Assembly (NCBI GenBank): GCA_964370715.1 | Contig: CAYJKJ010000004.1 | Span: forward strand, 90,717-154,716 | From: CAYJAY01 sp964370715 | GTDB lineage: Bacteria > Bacillota > Clostridia > Oscillospirales > Ruminococcaceae | Direction: 5' to 3' | DNA: 64,000 nt | Shown: positions 17,180 through 25,849 of the stretch, one piece after another | Layout of the letters: the number at the start of each line of letters is the position of its first letter | Position numbering within the stretch: position 1 is the stretch's first letter | Program-made: the position numbers and the translations under genes | The notes under the pieces: generated by a model | What the model was told of the DNA's origin: nothing | What the model saw: the letters and a program-made list of their open reading frames with translations, nothing else | Database searches by the model: none

Positions 17180-17863
17180 TTATGAAGCGGCGACGGGTTG
17201 CGTTTCTGCGGTTGGTTGAGTTTCGGTTGCCGGTTGTTTTTTTTGAAGCTTTGAAACGAGGGTCATAACGACGGTAAACAAAACAAGAACCGAAATCGAA
17301 ACGACAAGCCCCAAGGGATTATCTTGAATGTTGCCGGCGGTGTAGCCCAAATAGACATAAACGGCGCTCCCGGGAAGCATTCCGAAAAGGGTTGCTATCG
17401 TGTAGCTTGTGTATTTAATGTTTAAAACGCCCGAAAGATAGTTGACCGCTGTGAACGGGAACAAAGGGATGAGCCTTGCATACATCATAAAAACAAAGCT
17501 GTTTTTTTGTGCTTTTTCGGTTGCGTTTTTTATGAAAGAACCGTCTTTAAAAAGCTTTGTTATAACATCTTTTCCAAGGAACTTTGCAACAAAATATGAA
17601 AGATGACAGCCGAGGTTTGAACCTATTATCGTGAGAACCAGCCCCCACCAAAAACCGAATATCGTCCCCGATATGATGGTTAGCGCCGACCCCGGAACAG
17701 CGAACGTTACCGCTATGGCGTAGACGGCGATAAATATAAACGGCGCAAATGTGTTTTGCTGTGCCGATTGGATAAAGTTTGTTAAACTTTCGATATTAAG
17801 GTAGTCTCGCAATAAAAAAGCGACAACTAAAATGGCTACTATTAAAGCAATCTTTTTTTTCAT
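17180..17863 (-). CDS. TVP38/TMEM64-family membrane protein (VTT domain)
   Basis: This 227-residue protein has about six membrane segments and the VTT/SNARE-associated core: FAVPGSALTIISGTIFGFWW, then GSNLGCHLSYFVAKFLGKDV, then MYARLIPLFPFTAVNYLSG. Proteins of this fold in bacteria and eukaryotes are linked to lipid transport or scrambling, but substrates differ. The tail is a short low-complexity repeat (ATETQPTAETQPVAAS). It overlaps the CDP-alcohol phosphatidyltransferase by four bases, so it is translationally coupled to a phospholipid enzyme. That fits a role in lipid handling. Confidence 0.82.
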   Translation of the reverse strand: MKKKIALIVAILVVAFLLRDYLNIESLTNFIQSAQQNTFAPFIFIAVYAIAVTFAVPGSALTIISGTIFGFWWGLVLTIIGSNLGCHLSYFVAKFLGKDVITKLFKDGSFIKNATEKAQKNSFVFMMYARLIPLFPFTAVNYLSGVLNIKYTSYTIATLFGMLPGSAVYVYLGYTAGNIQDNPLGLVVSISVLVLFTVVMTLVSKLQKKQPATETQPTAETQPVAAS

Positions 17864-18459
17864 GTTAAATTATTTTTCCTTTCAAACATTATAATTCTTA
17901 TCATTCTTATTATGCCGGTTAAAAAAACCAACCCGACAAATATGCCGAGGAATATATCAAGATATTGAGGCAAAAGCAGCATAAGGGTGAAGACTATAAA
18001 AGTCTCGGTTCGCTCGACTATCCCTATATCATAGTGCATACTTTTTTTGCCGTTGTTGCTGAACAGCGACCCCGCCAACATAAACGTTGAAAAGTTAAAC
18101 AGCACGCTTGTGAAAAACAAAAGGTAGAGCAAGGAATGTTCCGGAGCAAAGAAATAAAATCCGATGATAACCGAAGCTTCAACCATTCTGTCAAAAACAA
18201 GGTCGAGATAACCGCCGAGCTTTGAGGTTTTGCCGGTGAGCCTTGCAACTGTTCCGTCGAGGACATCGAGAACCGCCGAAACCCAAAGCAGTGTGCCGGC
18301 TGCCAGAAACATATCAAGCCCGATAAATACAGCCGACGATATGCCGATTATAAACGCTATTGTCGTTATGTGGTTTGGGTGAAGTTTTGTTAAAAATGTG
18401 GCCTTTGCAAAAATATCAAATCCTTTTTGAACGGCGCCTCTCGCTTTAGTGTCTAACAT
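17860..18459 (-). CDS. CDP-alcohol phosphatidyltransferase
   Basis: This 199-residue integral membrane enzyme shows the full catalytic signature DG-x2-AR-x8-G-x3-D-x3-D in LDGTVARLTGKTSKLGGYLD followed by LVFDRM. It condenses a CDP-linked lipid or alcohol with a second alcohol. The acceptor cannot be read from the sequence, and phosphatidylglycerol-phosphate or inositol-type products are possible. It has five to six hydrophobic helices. It lies between a flavoprotein gene 57 bases upstream and a VTT-domain gene that overlaps it, forming a three-gene operon. Confidence 0.85.
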   Translation of the reverse strand: MLDTKARGAVQKGFDIFAKATFLTKLHPNHITTIAFIIGISSAVFIGLDMFLAAGTLLWVSAVLDVLDGTVARLTGKTSKLGGYLDLVFDRMVEASVIIGFYFFAPEHSLLYLLFFTSVLFNFSTFMLAGSLFSNNGKKSMHYDIGIVERTETFIVFTLMLLLPQYLDIFLGIFVGLVFLTGIIRMIRIIMFERKNNLT

Positions 18460-18516
18460 AATAACTCCTCAATTATTATTATTTTATAACTAATCCTTTT
18501 AAACAAGGGATCGGTA

Positions 18517-19941
18517 TTATCTTGTTACAATTCGTTTTAAAAGTTTCATCTGCCAAGGTTTTGCGCTGTTTTTAAAATCAATCAACGCTAGCGAACTTAT
18601 GATTTCGCTTTGTATTGGATATTGGTATCTAAGCGACATTGCGCTTGAAAGCTTCATCTTTTTTGAAACCATCATCGAGAACAACGGCAAAAGATCCCCC
18701 GCTTTGTCCGACACTATCGACCCGCCAACAACAACCCCTTTGTTGTCGATAATGACCTTTGCATATCCTTCTCGGTCGTCGTCTGCTTTTGCTCGGTCGT
18801 TTGCAGAGATTGGAAGAATGTAGGATTGCTTGAAGATGCCAAGTTGTTTCGCTTGCTCTTCAAGCAGCCCAACGTGGGCTACTTGCGGAATGGTGTAGGT
18901 TGTCCAAGCCATGTTGTGGTAGCTTGTTTTAAACATATTAAATATAAGAGCGTTTTTAACAACTATGCCGGCTTCATATCCTGCGGCATGGGTGAAGAGA
19001 AATTTCCCTCTAACGTCGCCGCAAGCATAGATGTTTTTAATGTTGGTTTGAAGATGGTCGTTAACCTCGATAAATCCCCGCTTGTCGGTTTTGACCCCAA
19101 CTTGTTCAAGCCCTATGTCTTTGGTGTTGGGGGTTCTGCCAAGCGCTACTAAAAGTTCATCGCAAACGATATCTATATCCTGTTGGTTTGTTGAAATTTT
19201 AACGACTATTTCGTCGCCCTGTTTTGTGATCTCTTTAATCTCGCTCGAAAGATAAAGTTTAACGTTATCTCGTTCAAGTTGTTTTTCCATAATCGGGGAA
19301 GCTTCGGGTTCGTCTTTGACAAAAAGTTTATCCAATCTGTCAACAACCGAAACTTCGCTTCCAAGATGGGCAAAACCTTGCCCGAGTTCAAGACCGATGG
19401 GTCCTGCTCCCAAAACGACAAGCCTTTTGGGAAGCGTTTCAAGCTCGAAGATATCTTCGTTGGTTCGATATCTCACGGTGTCGAGACCTTTTATCGGCGG
19501 AACCATTGCGGAAGAACCGGTTGAAACGACGATCTTTTTTGTTTGGTATATCTCGCCGTCTATCGAAATTTCGGTTTGCGAAACAAGCTTTCCTTTGCCA
19601 AACTTAACATCGACCCCCAATCCCTCGAAACGCTCTTTCGAATCGTGTGGTTCGATTTCGGCGATAACCGATTTAACCCTTTGCATAATATCTTTTAAAG
19701 ATGTGTCGAATTTAGGTTTTGAAAAACCATAGTTATCGGCTTTTCGCATCGCCGCCGCAAGATGGGCTGATTTTAAAAATGTCTTACTCGGAACGCAACC
19801 ATAGTTTAAACAATCGCCCCCCATCTTTCGGTTTTCAACCAGCAAAACCTTTGCGCCAAGCGATGCTGCTGCAGAGGCTACAACAAGGCCGCCACTCCCT
19901 GCACCGATTATTGCTATGTCGTATCTTGTTTTTGTTGTCAT
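18517..19941 (-). CDS. MerA/dihydrolipoyl-dehydrogenase-like flavoprotein lacking the C-terminal His
   Basis: This 474-residue class I pyridine-nucleotide disulfide oxidoreductase has the FAD motif IIGAGSGGLVVASAA, the redox disulfide GGDCLNYGCVPSKTF, and the NAD(P) motif VVLGAGPIGLELGQGFAHLG. The second FAD site (IYACGDV) and the dimerisation domain are present. The active-site base normally seen as His-Pro-Thr-x-x-Glu is Tyr-Pro-Ile-Gln-Ser-Glu (RYQYPIQSE). Lipoamide dehydrogenase activity is therefore doubtful, and a different acceptor is likely. No N-terminal metal-binding domain is present. It heads an operon with a phospholipid synthase and a VTT membrane protein. Confidence 0.82.
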   Translation of the reverse strand: MTTKTRYDIAIIGAGSGGLVVASAAASLGAKVLLVENRKMGGDCLNYGCVPSKTFLKSAHLAAAMRKADNYGFSKPKFDTSLKDIMQRVKSVIAEIEPHDSKERFEGLGVDVKFGKGKLVSQTEISIDGEIYQTKKIVVSTGSSAMVPPIKGLDTVRYRTNEDIFELETLPKRLVVLGAGPIGLELGQGFAHLGSEVSVVDRLDKLFVKDEPEASPIMEKQLERDNVKLYLSSEIKEITKQGDEIVVKISTNQQDIDIVCDELLVALGRTPNTKDIGLEQVGVKTDKRGFIEVNDHLQTNIKNIYACGDVRGKFLFTHAAGYEAGIVVKNALIFNMFKTSYHNMAWTTYTIPQVAHVGLLEEQAKQLGIFKQSYILPISANDRAKADDDREGYAKVIIDNKGVVVGGSIVSDKAGDLLPLFSMMVSKKMKLSSAMSLRYQYPIQSEIISSLALIDFKNSAKPWQMKLLKRIVTR

Positions 19942-20159
19942 ACAATACCTCCAAAAAAATATAGGATATTTATACTCATGTTTTCATGCAAGTTAATAAT
20001 ACCATAAATTATCGCAAAATGTTAAATTCACATAAATATTTTACAAAATATTAAATAAAATTTCAATCTTTTGCGCAGTTTTGACAGTATTCTTTTTGTT
20101 TTAGATATATAGTATTTATTTAAACTTAAGTTTTGAATTAAGAAATACCACGATATTAT

Positions 20160-20660
20160 CCATAGACAGAGAATTTTGCAAAAAAGCCTCCCTCGTTGAG
20201 GGAGATCAGACTGCCGAAAAACCTCTAATACAAATTTATCTTTCGTCAAAATGCATAAATATAATGACTGGAATGTAGGGAGAGGATTTGCTTCTCCTGA
20301 AAAAAATCATAGAAAACAAGGTCTTTTACAGCCAATCTCCACACCCAAGCTAATTAATTCCCGAAGCGAAGCAGGCTATCCACCAATACCCACCAATCCA
20401 GCTTTTGCCTGTCACCAAGATTTCAAGCGGCAAAAGCGGGCGGGTTCTTAGGGCGTGTTTCGCCCTAAGTCGTTAAGGGGGGGTTGTGGGGGGTTGTTAG
20501 GGGGCGTCACTGGGGGTTAGTCGAAAAACCCCCTCACGCCCCCTAACATCGACAGATTCATGGCGTTTGATGAGAGCAAAAAAAGTAGGAGGAGGGGCTT
20601 CTTCCTACAGAAAACCTGCACAAAGGCCATAAAACGGGGCGATGTGGGCATCGCCCCCTA
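20160..20660. repeat. Non-coding island of clustered palindromes
   Basis: No convincing gene lies in 20022-20777. Instead this stretch holds a series of GC-richer hairpins in an AT-rich setting. They are at 20188-20204 (ctccctc/gagggag), 20448-20468 (ttagggcg/cgccctaa), 20496-20547 (gttagggggcgt/acgccccctaac with an inner ggggtt/aacccc pair), 20585-20608 (gtaggaggag arms) and 20636-20657 (perfect ggggcgatg/catcgcccc). Elements of this look are common as dispersed intergenic repeats in clostridial genomes. The block ends about 120 bases before the hrcA promoter. Confidence 0.75.
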
Positions 20661-20777
20661 CCAGTAGTCTCGTAATAGTGCGCAATATTTTTTAAGGTAT
20701 ATCTTTTTTGACACGCTGACATCTTCTCCAACAAGCAAAGATAATGAGAACAATTTTTAAATTTTTTCAAAAAACTG

Positions 20778-20805
20778 TTGACAAATAAAAAAAATAGTGC
20801 ATAAT
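20778..20805 (+). promoter_or_regulatory. Promoter of the hrcA operon
   Basis: A perfect TTGACA at 20778-20783 is followed after 16 bases by CATAAT (20800-20805). It lies immediately upstream of the CIRCE element and is a typical vegetative (sigma-A) heat-shock promoter of Bacillota. Confidence 0.8.
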
Positions 20806-20809
20806 ATAG

Positions 20810-20836
20810 TTAGCACTCGAAACAATAGAGTGCTAA
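20810..20836 (+). promoter_or_regulatory. CIRCE operator (perfect), HrcA binding site
   Basis: TTAGCACTC-N9-GAGTGCTAA matches the CIRCE consensus at every position. It overlaps the expected transcription start of hrcA, so HrcA should repress this operon, including its own gene. Confidence 0.97.
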
Positions 20837-20860
20837 CAAATGCAAAAAGGAACGGTTATA

Positions 20861-21877
20861 ATGGATATAAGCAACCGCAAAAAGTTGATACTATCCGCAA
20901 TAGTTCGGCTGCATGAAGACAAGGGGGACCCAGTTGGCTCGGCAATTCTCGCAACATTTTTGCGAGATCTTTCGGTCTCCTCCGCAACACTTCGCAACGA
21001 AATGGCGGAGCTTACCAACCTTGGATATTTGATGCAACCCCACACTTCCGCCGGGCGAGTGCCAACTATGTTGGGATTTCGATACTATATCGATAACTTA
21101 ATCAACAGTTATTCGCTGGAGCATGGTGAGGCGGCCGAAATTCGAAGCTCGGTTATGAGCTTTGACAACGACCCAGACAAGGCGGCGGAAAGTTGCTCAA
21201 AAAGAATGGCGAAATATTTCGGTCTTGCGGCGGTGACGACAACGCCATATCGCTCTGTTGCTAGCGTTGTTCATTATAAGCTTATCTCGGTTGGGCGATT
21301 CAACGTTGCAATATTGGCGATAACCGATTCGGGTTCCGTTAAAACAAGGGTGACAAGAGTTGAAGCAGAACCGACAATCGAACAACTTGTTAAAGCGGAA
21401 AACGCATTAAATAAACACTTGGCCTTCGTTTCGTTTGAGGATATAACAAGCGAAAAGCTGGAAGCGGTTTTGAATTTTCCCGAAACCGAGCGAGAGATAA
21501 TGCGAGGTATTCTAAGAGCGGCGATGATTCTTTCGCAGACGATAACCGAGAAAACGCTCTACTATGACGGGCTTCAATATCTAACAAGATTTCGAGAGCT
21601 TGATTGCGAGATGAAAGAACTGCTTGAACTGTTTTCCGATTCAACGACCCTTTCAAAACGTATGCAACGAAACGACGGAGTTTCGGTTTTTGTTGGGGAA
21701 GAACTTTCCGCTTATTCATTAAACAACGTCAGTTTAATCTCCTCGGGTTACACGGGGCGTTCGGGCGGCAAAGGTTCGCTTGGAATAGCGGGGCCTACTA
21801 GAATGAACTATGCTTATATAATCCCAAGACTTCGGGTTTTTTGCGATGCAATGAGCGAACTATTAATAAATAGATAA
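20861..21877 (+). CDS. hrcA: Heat-inducible transcription repressor HrcA
   Basis: This 338-residue repressor is the first gene of the dnaK operon. The N-terminal winged helix reads NRKKLILSAIVRLHEDKGDP then SVSSATLRNEMAELTNLGYL and QPHTSAGRVPTMLGFRYYID, the hallmark of HrcA. The rest is the GAF-like dimerisation domain. I take the ATG at 20861 because AAAAAGGAACG precedes it at good spacing. The ATG at 20840 sits next to the CIRCE arm without a ribosome site. HrcA binds CIRCE at 20810-20836 and the imperfect copy before groES, and is normally activated by GroEL. Confidence 0.95.
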   Translation: MDISNRKKLILSAIVRLHEDKGDPVGSAILATFLRDLSVSSATLRNEMAELTNLGYLMQPHTSAGRVPTMLGFRYYIDNLINSYSLEHGEAAEIRSSVMSFDNDPDKAAESCSKRMAKYFGLAAVTTTPYRSVASVVHYKLISVGRFNVAILAITDSGSVKTRVTRVEAEPTIEQLVKAENALNKHLAFVSFEDITSEKLEAVLNFPETEREIMRGILRAAMILSQTITEKTLYYDGLQYLTRFRELDCEMKELLELFSDSTTLSKRMQRNDGVSVFVGEELSAYSLNNVSLISSGYTGRSGGKGSLGIAGPTRMNYAYIIPRLRVFCDAMSELLINR

Positions 21878-21907
21878 ATATATACTAACCCTTTAAAGGA
21901 GAAAACA

Positions 21908-22522
21908 ATGGCAGTAAACAAAGAAAGCGAACGAGAGAAAGAGATATTTGAAGAGATCTCGGAGCTTGAACAGGAACTCGAGAAAAACGCAGAGGAGCAA
22001 ACGGAAGGCTCTGCAACACAGGAGGAAGACGAGATCATCAACGAGATCTTAAACGAAATACGAGAGGAAGAACAATCGGCAACCGATGAACAACAAAGTC
22101 TTGCAAAAGACTTTGCTGATCTTCAAGATAAGATGCTAAGAACCGCCGCAGAGTTCGACAACTATCGCAAGAGAACCGAAAAAGAAAAGAAATCTTCAAT
22201 TTCGTTTGGTATGGGGGTTGCTATCGAAAAGATGCTACCCGCAATTGATGCTCTTGAGATGGCAACAGTTGCTGAAACGGAAGACGAAAAATATAAAAAA
22301 GGCGTCGAGATGACGCTAGGTCTTTTTAAATCGGCGCTAACCGGTCTTGGAGTTGAAGAGATTGAAGCGTTGGGAAAAGAGTTTGACCCAAATCTTCATG
22401 CGGCAGTATCTAAGATAGAAACAGAGCAGTATGAAAGCGGTTTTGTTGCGAACGTTCTTCAAAAAGGCTATAAAATGGAAGAAAAGGTTATTCGCCATTC
22501 TATGGTTGTGGTTGCGGAATAA
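21908..22522 (+). CDS. grpE: Nucleotide exchange factor GrpE
   Basis: This 204-residue protein has a long acidic, helical N-terminal part (about 75 residues, many Glu), then the GrpE core with KMLRTAAEFDNYRKRTEKEK, MLPAIDALEMA, and the C-terminal GKEFDPNLHAAVSKIETEQY and VLQKGYKMEEKVIRHSMVVV. It speeds ADP release from DnaK. The ribosome site AAAGGAG lies before the ATG, 30 bases after hrcA. Length and order are typical for Bacillota. Confidence 0.95.
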   Translation: MAVNKESEREKEIFEEISELEQELEKNAEEQTEGSATQEEDEIINEILNEIREEEQSATDEQQSLAKDFADLQDKMLRTAAEFDNYRKRTEKEKKSSISFGMGVAIEKMLPAIDALEMATVAETEDEKYKKGVEMTLGLFKSALTGLGVEEIEALGKEFDPNLHAAVSKIETEQYESGFVANVLQKGYKMEEKVIRHSMVVVAE

Positions 22523-22599
22523 TAATTATTCTGCAAACCCATTTTACACACGTTAAACATTTTAAATTTGTTATTAAATAAAAAAGGAGATATACTACT

Positions 22600-24420
22600 A
22601 TGGCAAAGATTATCGGAATCGACCTTGGCACAACTAATAGCTGTGTTTCGGTTATGGAAGGCGGAGAACCCGTCGTCATCACAAACTCGGAAGGAGCGAG
22701 AACAACCCCTTCGGTTGTTGCTTTTTCCAAAGCAGGGGAAAGAATGGTAGGCCAGGTTGCAAAACGCCAAGCTATAACCAACCCCGACAAAACAATAAGC
22801 TCGATTAAAAGGGACATGGGTTCCGACAAAAAGGTTGACATCGACGGAAAGAAATACACTCCGCAAGAAATTTCCGCAATGGTTCTCGGAAAACTTAAAG
22901 CTGATGCAGAAGCATATCTTGGCGAAAAGGTTACCGAAGCGGTTATCACCGTTCCGGCATACTTCAACGATGCTCAACGTCAAGCAACTAAAGACGCAGG
23001 AACGATAGCGGGGCTTGATGTTAAACGTATCATCAACGAACCAACAGCGGCGGCTCTAGCTTATGGTATCGACAAAGACAACGACCAAAAAGTTATGGTA
23101 TATGACCTCGGCGGTGGAACGTTCGACGTTTCGATCATCGAGATGGGCGACGGCGTTCAAGAAGTTCTAGCAACAGCCGGCAACAACCGTCTTGGTGGCG
23201 ATGACTTCGACCAAAAAGTTATCGATTGGCTTGCAGATGAATTCAAAAAAGACACCGGCGTAGATTTAAGACAGGATAAAATGGCTCTTCAACGTCTTAA
23301 AGAAGCGGCAGAAAAAGCAAAGATCGAACTTTCAAGCGTTGCTTCAACGGCTATTAATCTTCCGTTTATAACAGCGGATGCTTCGGGTCCAAAACATCTT
23401 GATCTAACGCTTTCGAGATCTAAATTTGATGAACTAACAAGCGATCTCGTTGAAAACACCATGGCTCCGACAAGACAGGCTTTAAAAGATGCGGGCCTTA
23501 ATCCTTCGGAACTTGATAAAGTTCTTTTGGTTGGCGGTTCAACACGTATTCCGGCAGTTCAAGAAGCTGTTAAAAAACTTATCGGCAAAGAAGCATTTAA
23601 AGGGATTAACCCGGATGAATGCGTTGCTATCGGTGCGGCTATCCAAGGCGGAGTTTTGGGCGGCGATGTTAAAGGCTTGTTGCTTCTCGATGTTACACCG
23701 CTTTCGCTCGGAATCGAAACCGAAGGTGGAATTAACACAAGAATAATCGAAAGAAACACGACTATCCCAACCAACAAGAAACAAGTTTTCTCGACAGCTG
23801 CAAACGGCCAAACATCGGTTGAAATCCATGTTCTTCAAGGGGAAAGAGATCTCGCTAAAGACAACAAAACTCTTGGTATGTTCCATCTTGACGGAATCCC
23901 GCCGGCACCTCGCGGCGTTCCACAAATCGAAGTTGTGTTCGATGTCGACGCAAACGGAATTGTTCATGTTTCGGCAAAGGATCTTGGAACAGGAAAAGAA
24001 CAAAAGATAACTATTACAAGCTCGACAAATATGTCGAAAGATGATATCGAAAAAGCTGTTAAAGAAGCAGAACAGTTTGCAGAAAGCGATAAAAAAGCAA
24101 GGGAAGAAATCGAGACCAAAAACTCGGCAGACACGGCGGCTTTCCAAGCTGAAAAACTAATCGAAGAACTCGGCGACAAGATAACTGCGGAAGAAAAAGC
24201 GGATATCGAAGCAAAGATTGCTGCGGTTCGTGAAGCTATCAAAGAGAACAACACCGAAAACATCAAGACCACAAAAGAAGCTCTTGAACAAAAACTCTAT
24301 GAACTTTCGGCAAAACTATATCAACAAGCAGCTCCGGCAGAGGGCGAACAACAACCCGAAGGCGCAGCAGAAACTCCCGATGACGGAGTGGTTGATGCAG
24401 ACTACACAGAAGTTGAATAA
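22600..24420 (+). CDS. dnaK: Chaperone DnaK (Hsp70)
   Basis: This 606-residue Hsp70 is full length. Phosphate loop 1 reads IIGIDLGTTNSCVSVMEGG. VPAYFNDAQRQATKDAGTIA, VYDLGGGTFDVSIIEM and LVGGSTRIPAVQ of the ATPase domain are present, followed by the linker (KGLLLLDVTPLSLGIETEGG) and substrate domain. As in other Gram-positive DnaKs, the short ATPase insertion of Gram-negative proteins is absent. The tail ends acidic (DDGVVDADYTEVE). It folds and protects proteins in the cytosol with GrpE and DnaJ from the flanking genes. Confidence 0.97.
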   Translation: MAKIIGIDLGTTNSCVSVMEGGEPVVITNSEGARTTPSVVAFSKAGERMVGQVAKRQAITNPDKTISSIKRDMGSDKKVDIDGKKYTPQEISAMVLGKLKADAEAYLGEKVTEAVITVPAYFNDAQRQATKDAGTIAGLDVKRIINEPTAAALAYGIDKDNDQKVMVYDLGGGTFDVSIIEMGDGVQEVLATAGNNRLGGDDFDQKVIDWLADEFKKDTGVDLRQDKMALQRLKEAAEKAKIELSSVASTAINLPFITADASGPKHLDLTLSRSKFDELTSDLVENTMAPTRQALKDAGLNPSELDKVLLVGGSTRIPAVQEAVKKLIGKEAFKGINPDECVAIGAAIQGGVLGGDVKGLLLLDVTPLSLGIETEGGINTRIIERNTTIPTNKKQVFSTAANGQTSVEIHVLQGERDLAKDNKTLGMFHLDGIPPAPRGVPQIEVVFDVDANGIVHVSAKDLGTGKEQKITITSSTNMSKDDIEKAVKEAEQFAESDKKAREEIETKNSADTAAFQAEKLIEELGDKITAEEKADIEAKIAAVREAIKENNTENIKTTKEALEQKLYELSAKLYQQAAPAEGEQQPEGAAETPDDGVVDADYTEVE

Positions 24421-24437
24421 CAAAACGATATAAAAAG

Positions 24438-24480
24438 TTTTTTGCACAAGCGGAATTTAATGGTTCGCTTGTGCAAAAAG
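24438..24480 (+). other. Hairpin between dnaK and dnaJ
   Basis: A 15-base arm ttttttgcacaagcg (24438-24452) pairs almost perfectly with 24466-24480. It is stable but not followed by a T run on the plus strand, so it is a poor terminator. It may act as an mRNA-processing or stability element that separates dnaK from dnaJ levels. Confidence 0.65.
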
Positions 24481-24511
24481 CAATGATTAAACTTAAAAAG
24501 AGGAGCTAACA

Positions 24512-25681
24512 ATGGCTCAAAAAAGAGATTACTATGAGGTTTTAGGGGTTAATAAAAACGCCTCGGAACAAGAGATTAAATCAGCATATCGAAAAAATGC
24601 AAAAAAATATCACCCCGATCTTAACCCTAACGATAAAGTTGCGGAAGAAAAGTTTAAAGAAGCTTCCGAAGCTTATGAAGTTTTGTCGGATCAAACAAAG
24701 AAATCTCGCTATGACCAGTTTGGCCATGCCGGGGTTGATCCGTCCTATGGAGCGGGCGGCGGCGGTTTTGGCGGCTTTGGCGGTTTCGGCGGTTCGGCAG
24801 GCGGCATGGAACTAGACCTTGGGGATATATTCGGCTCTATTTTCGGCGATGGATTTTCGGGGCGTTCTTCGAGAACTGCCAATCCAAACGCACCCAAAAA
24901 AGGTTCTGATATAAGAATTTCAATTCCGCTAAGCTTTATGGAAGCTGCAAAGGGTTGCGTAAAGACGGTTCAAGTTAACGTTATGGAAAACTGTCCCGAT
25001 TGTTCCGGAACGGGAGCGGCAAAGGGAACTAGCCCGAATGTTTGCTCCGATTGCGGAGGGCGTGGGTTCAACTATGTTCAACAAAGAACGATGTTCGGAA
25101 CGATGCAAAGCACCCAACCTTGCCGAAAATGTAACGGCAAAGGAAAGACTATCGAAAAGAAATGTCCGAAATGCATGGGGGATGGGCGAGTTAAAACCAA
25201 CAGACGCCTTGAAGTTAAGATTCCGGCCGGCATAGACGACGATCAAAGCTTGTCAATCAGAGGAAGAGGAGACGCCGGAATCAACGGCGGTCCTTCGGGG
25301 GATGTTATAGCTGTTATCTCGGTTCGCCCCGATATCCTGTTTGAAAGAAGACGTTTTGATGTTTTGGTAACCGTTCCGCTAACGTTTTCCGAAGCGGCGC
25401 TTGGAATTAAGATGGAGGTTCCAACCGTTGAAGGAAAGATAAGCCTAAACATACCGGCGGGAACGCAAAGCGGAGCTATTTTCCGCCTTAAAGAAAAAGG
25501 AATTCAATATCTTAACGGCAGAGGAAAAGGCGATTTATACGTAACGGTTAACGTTGAAGTTCCAAAGAAACTTTCAAGAGACCAACAAGCGGCGCTTTCT
25601 GCTTTTGAAAAGTCCCTAAAAATAGATAAAAACTATGAACAAAGAAAAAGCTTTGAAGAACGCATGAAAAAAAGTATGTAG
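24512..25681 (+). CDS. dnaJ: Chaperone DnaJ (Hsp40)
   Basis: This is a 389-residue type I DnaJ. It has the J domain with YYEVLGVNKNASEQEIKSAY and the HPD tripeptide in KKYHPDLNPND, a Gly/Phe-rich stretch (AGGGGFGGFGGFGG), and four CxxCxGxG-type zinc motifs (CPDCSGTG, CSDCGGRG, CRKCNGKG, CPKCMGDG). The C-terminal substrate domains follow. It delivers substrates to DnaK and stimulates its ATPase. It is the last gene of the heat-shock operon and is followed by a terminator. Confidence 0.97.
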   Translation: MAQKRDYYEVLGVNKNASEQEIKSAYRKNAKKYHPDLNPNDKVAEEKFKEASEAYEVLSDQTKKSRYDQFGHAGVDPSYGAGGGGFGGFGGFGGSAGGMELDLGDIFGSIFGDGFSGRSSRTANPNAPKKGSDIRISIPLSFMEAAKGCVKTVQVNVMENCPDCSGTGAAKGTSPNVCSDCGGRGFNYVQQRTMFGTMQSTQPCRKCNGKGKTIEKKCPKCMGDGRVKTNRRLEVKIPAGIDDDQSLSIRGRGDAGINGGPSGDVIAVISVRPDILFERRRFDVLVTVPLTFSEAALGIKMEVPTVEGKISLNIPAGTQSGAIFRLKEKGIQYLNGRGKGDLYVTVNVEVPKKLSRDQQAALSAFEKSLKIDKNYEQRKSFEERMKKSM

Positions 25682-25707
25682 GTTTTTTCAAGATAGATAT
25701 AAGCTAG

Positions 25708-25767
25708 TAGACGCTACTGTTTTTAAAAACTAAACTGATGTTTTAGCTTTAAAAACAGTAGCGTCTA
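25708..25767 (+). terminator. Terminator of the dnaK operon
   Basis: The arms tagacgctactgttttta (25708-25725) and its exact complement at 25750-25767 form an 18-bp stem with a 24-base loop. A T-rich stretch follows. Confidence 0.8.
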
Positions 25768-25778
25768 TTGATTTTGTG

Positions 25779-25807
25779 TTGAACTATTGGGATTTTTATA
25801 GTAGAAT
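25779..25807 (+). promoter_or_regulatory. Promoter of the YgbA-like gene
   Basis: TTGAAC (25779-25784), 17 bases, TAGAAT (25802-25807). A palindrome at 25816-25831 lies just after the expected transcription start. Confidence 0.7.
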
Positions 25808-25815
25808 ATAGGTGT

Positions 25816-25831
25816 GTTAGAATTAACTAAC
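25816..25831. promoter_or_regulatory. Candidate metal-regulator box (TTAG...CTAA palindrome)
   Basis: GTTAG-AATTAA-CTAAC lies just downstream of the predicted start site of the YgbA-like gene. It resembles palindromes upstream of feoB (31234-31247) and feoA (31561-31580) and the general TTAG...CTAA layout of DtxR-family operators. Repression by the DtxR-type protein at 31626-32006 is inferred. Confidence 0.5.
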
Positions 25832-25849
25832 CTTTGAGGGAAGGTGAGT

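Noticed and set aside
17028..17219. 63-codon plus-strand reading frame
   Set aside because: It is built from the family 1 repeat and the antisense end of the VTT-domain gene.
18517..19941. Calling the flavoprotein a functional dihydrolipoyl dehydrogenase or mercuric reductase
   Set aside because: The C-terminal His is replaced by Tyr, no heavy-metal domain or terminal Cys pair is present, and no lipoyl-complex or mer genes are nearby.
20251..20451. 66-codon plus-strand reading frame in the palindrome island
   Set aside because: It runs through hairpin sequence, has no ribosome site and no recognisable protein pattern.
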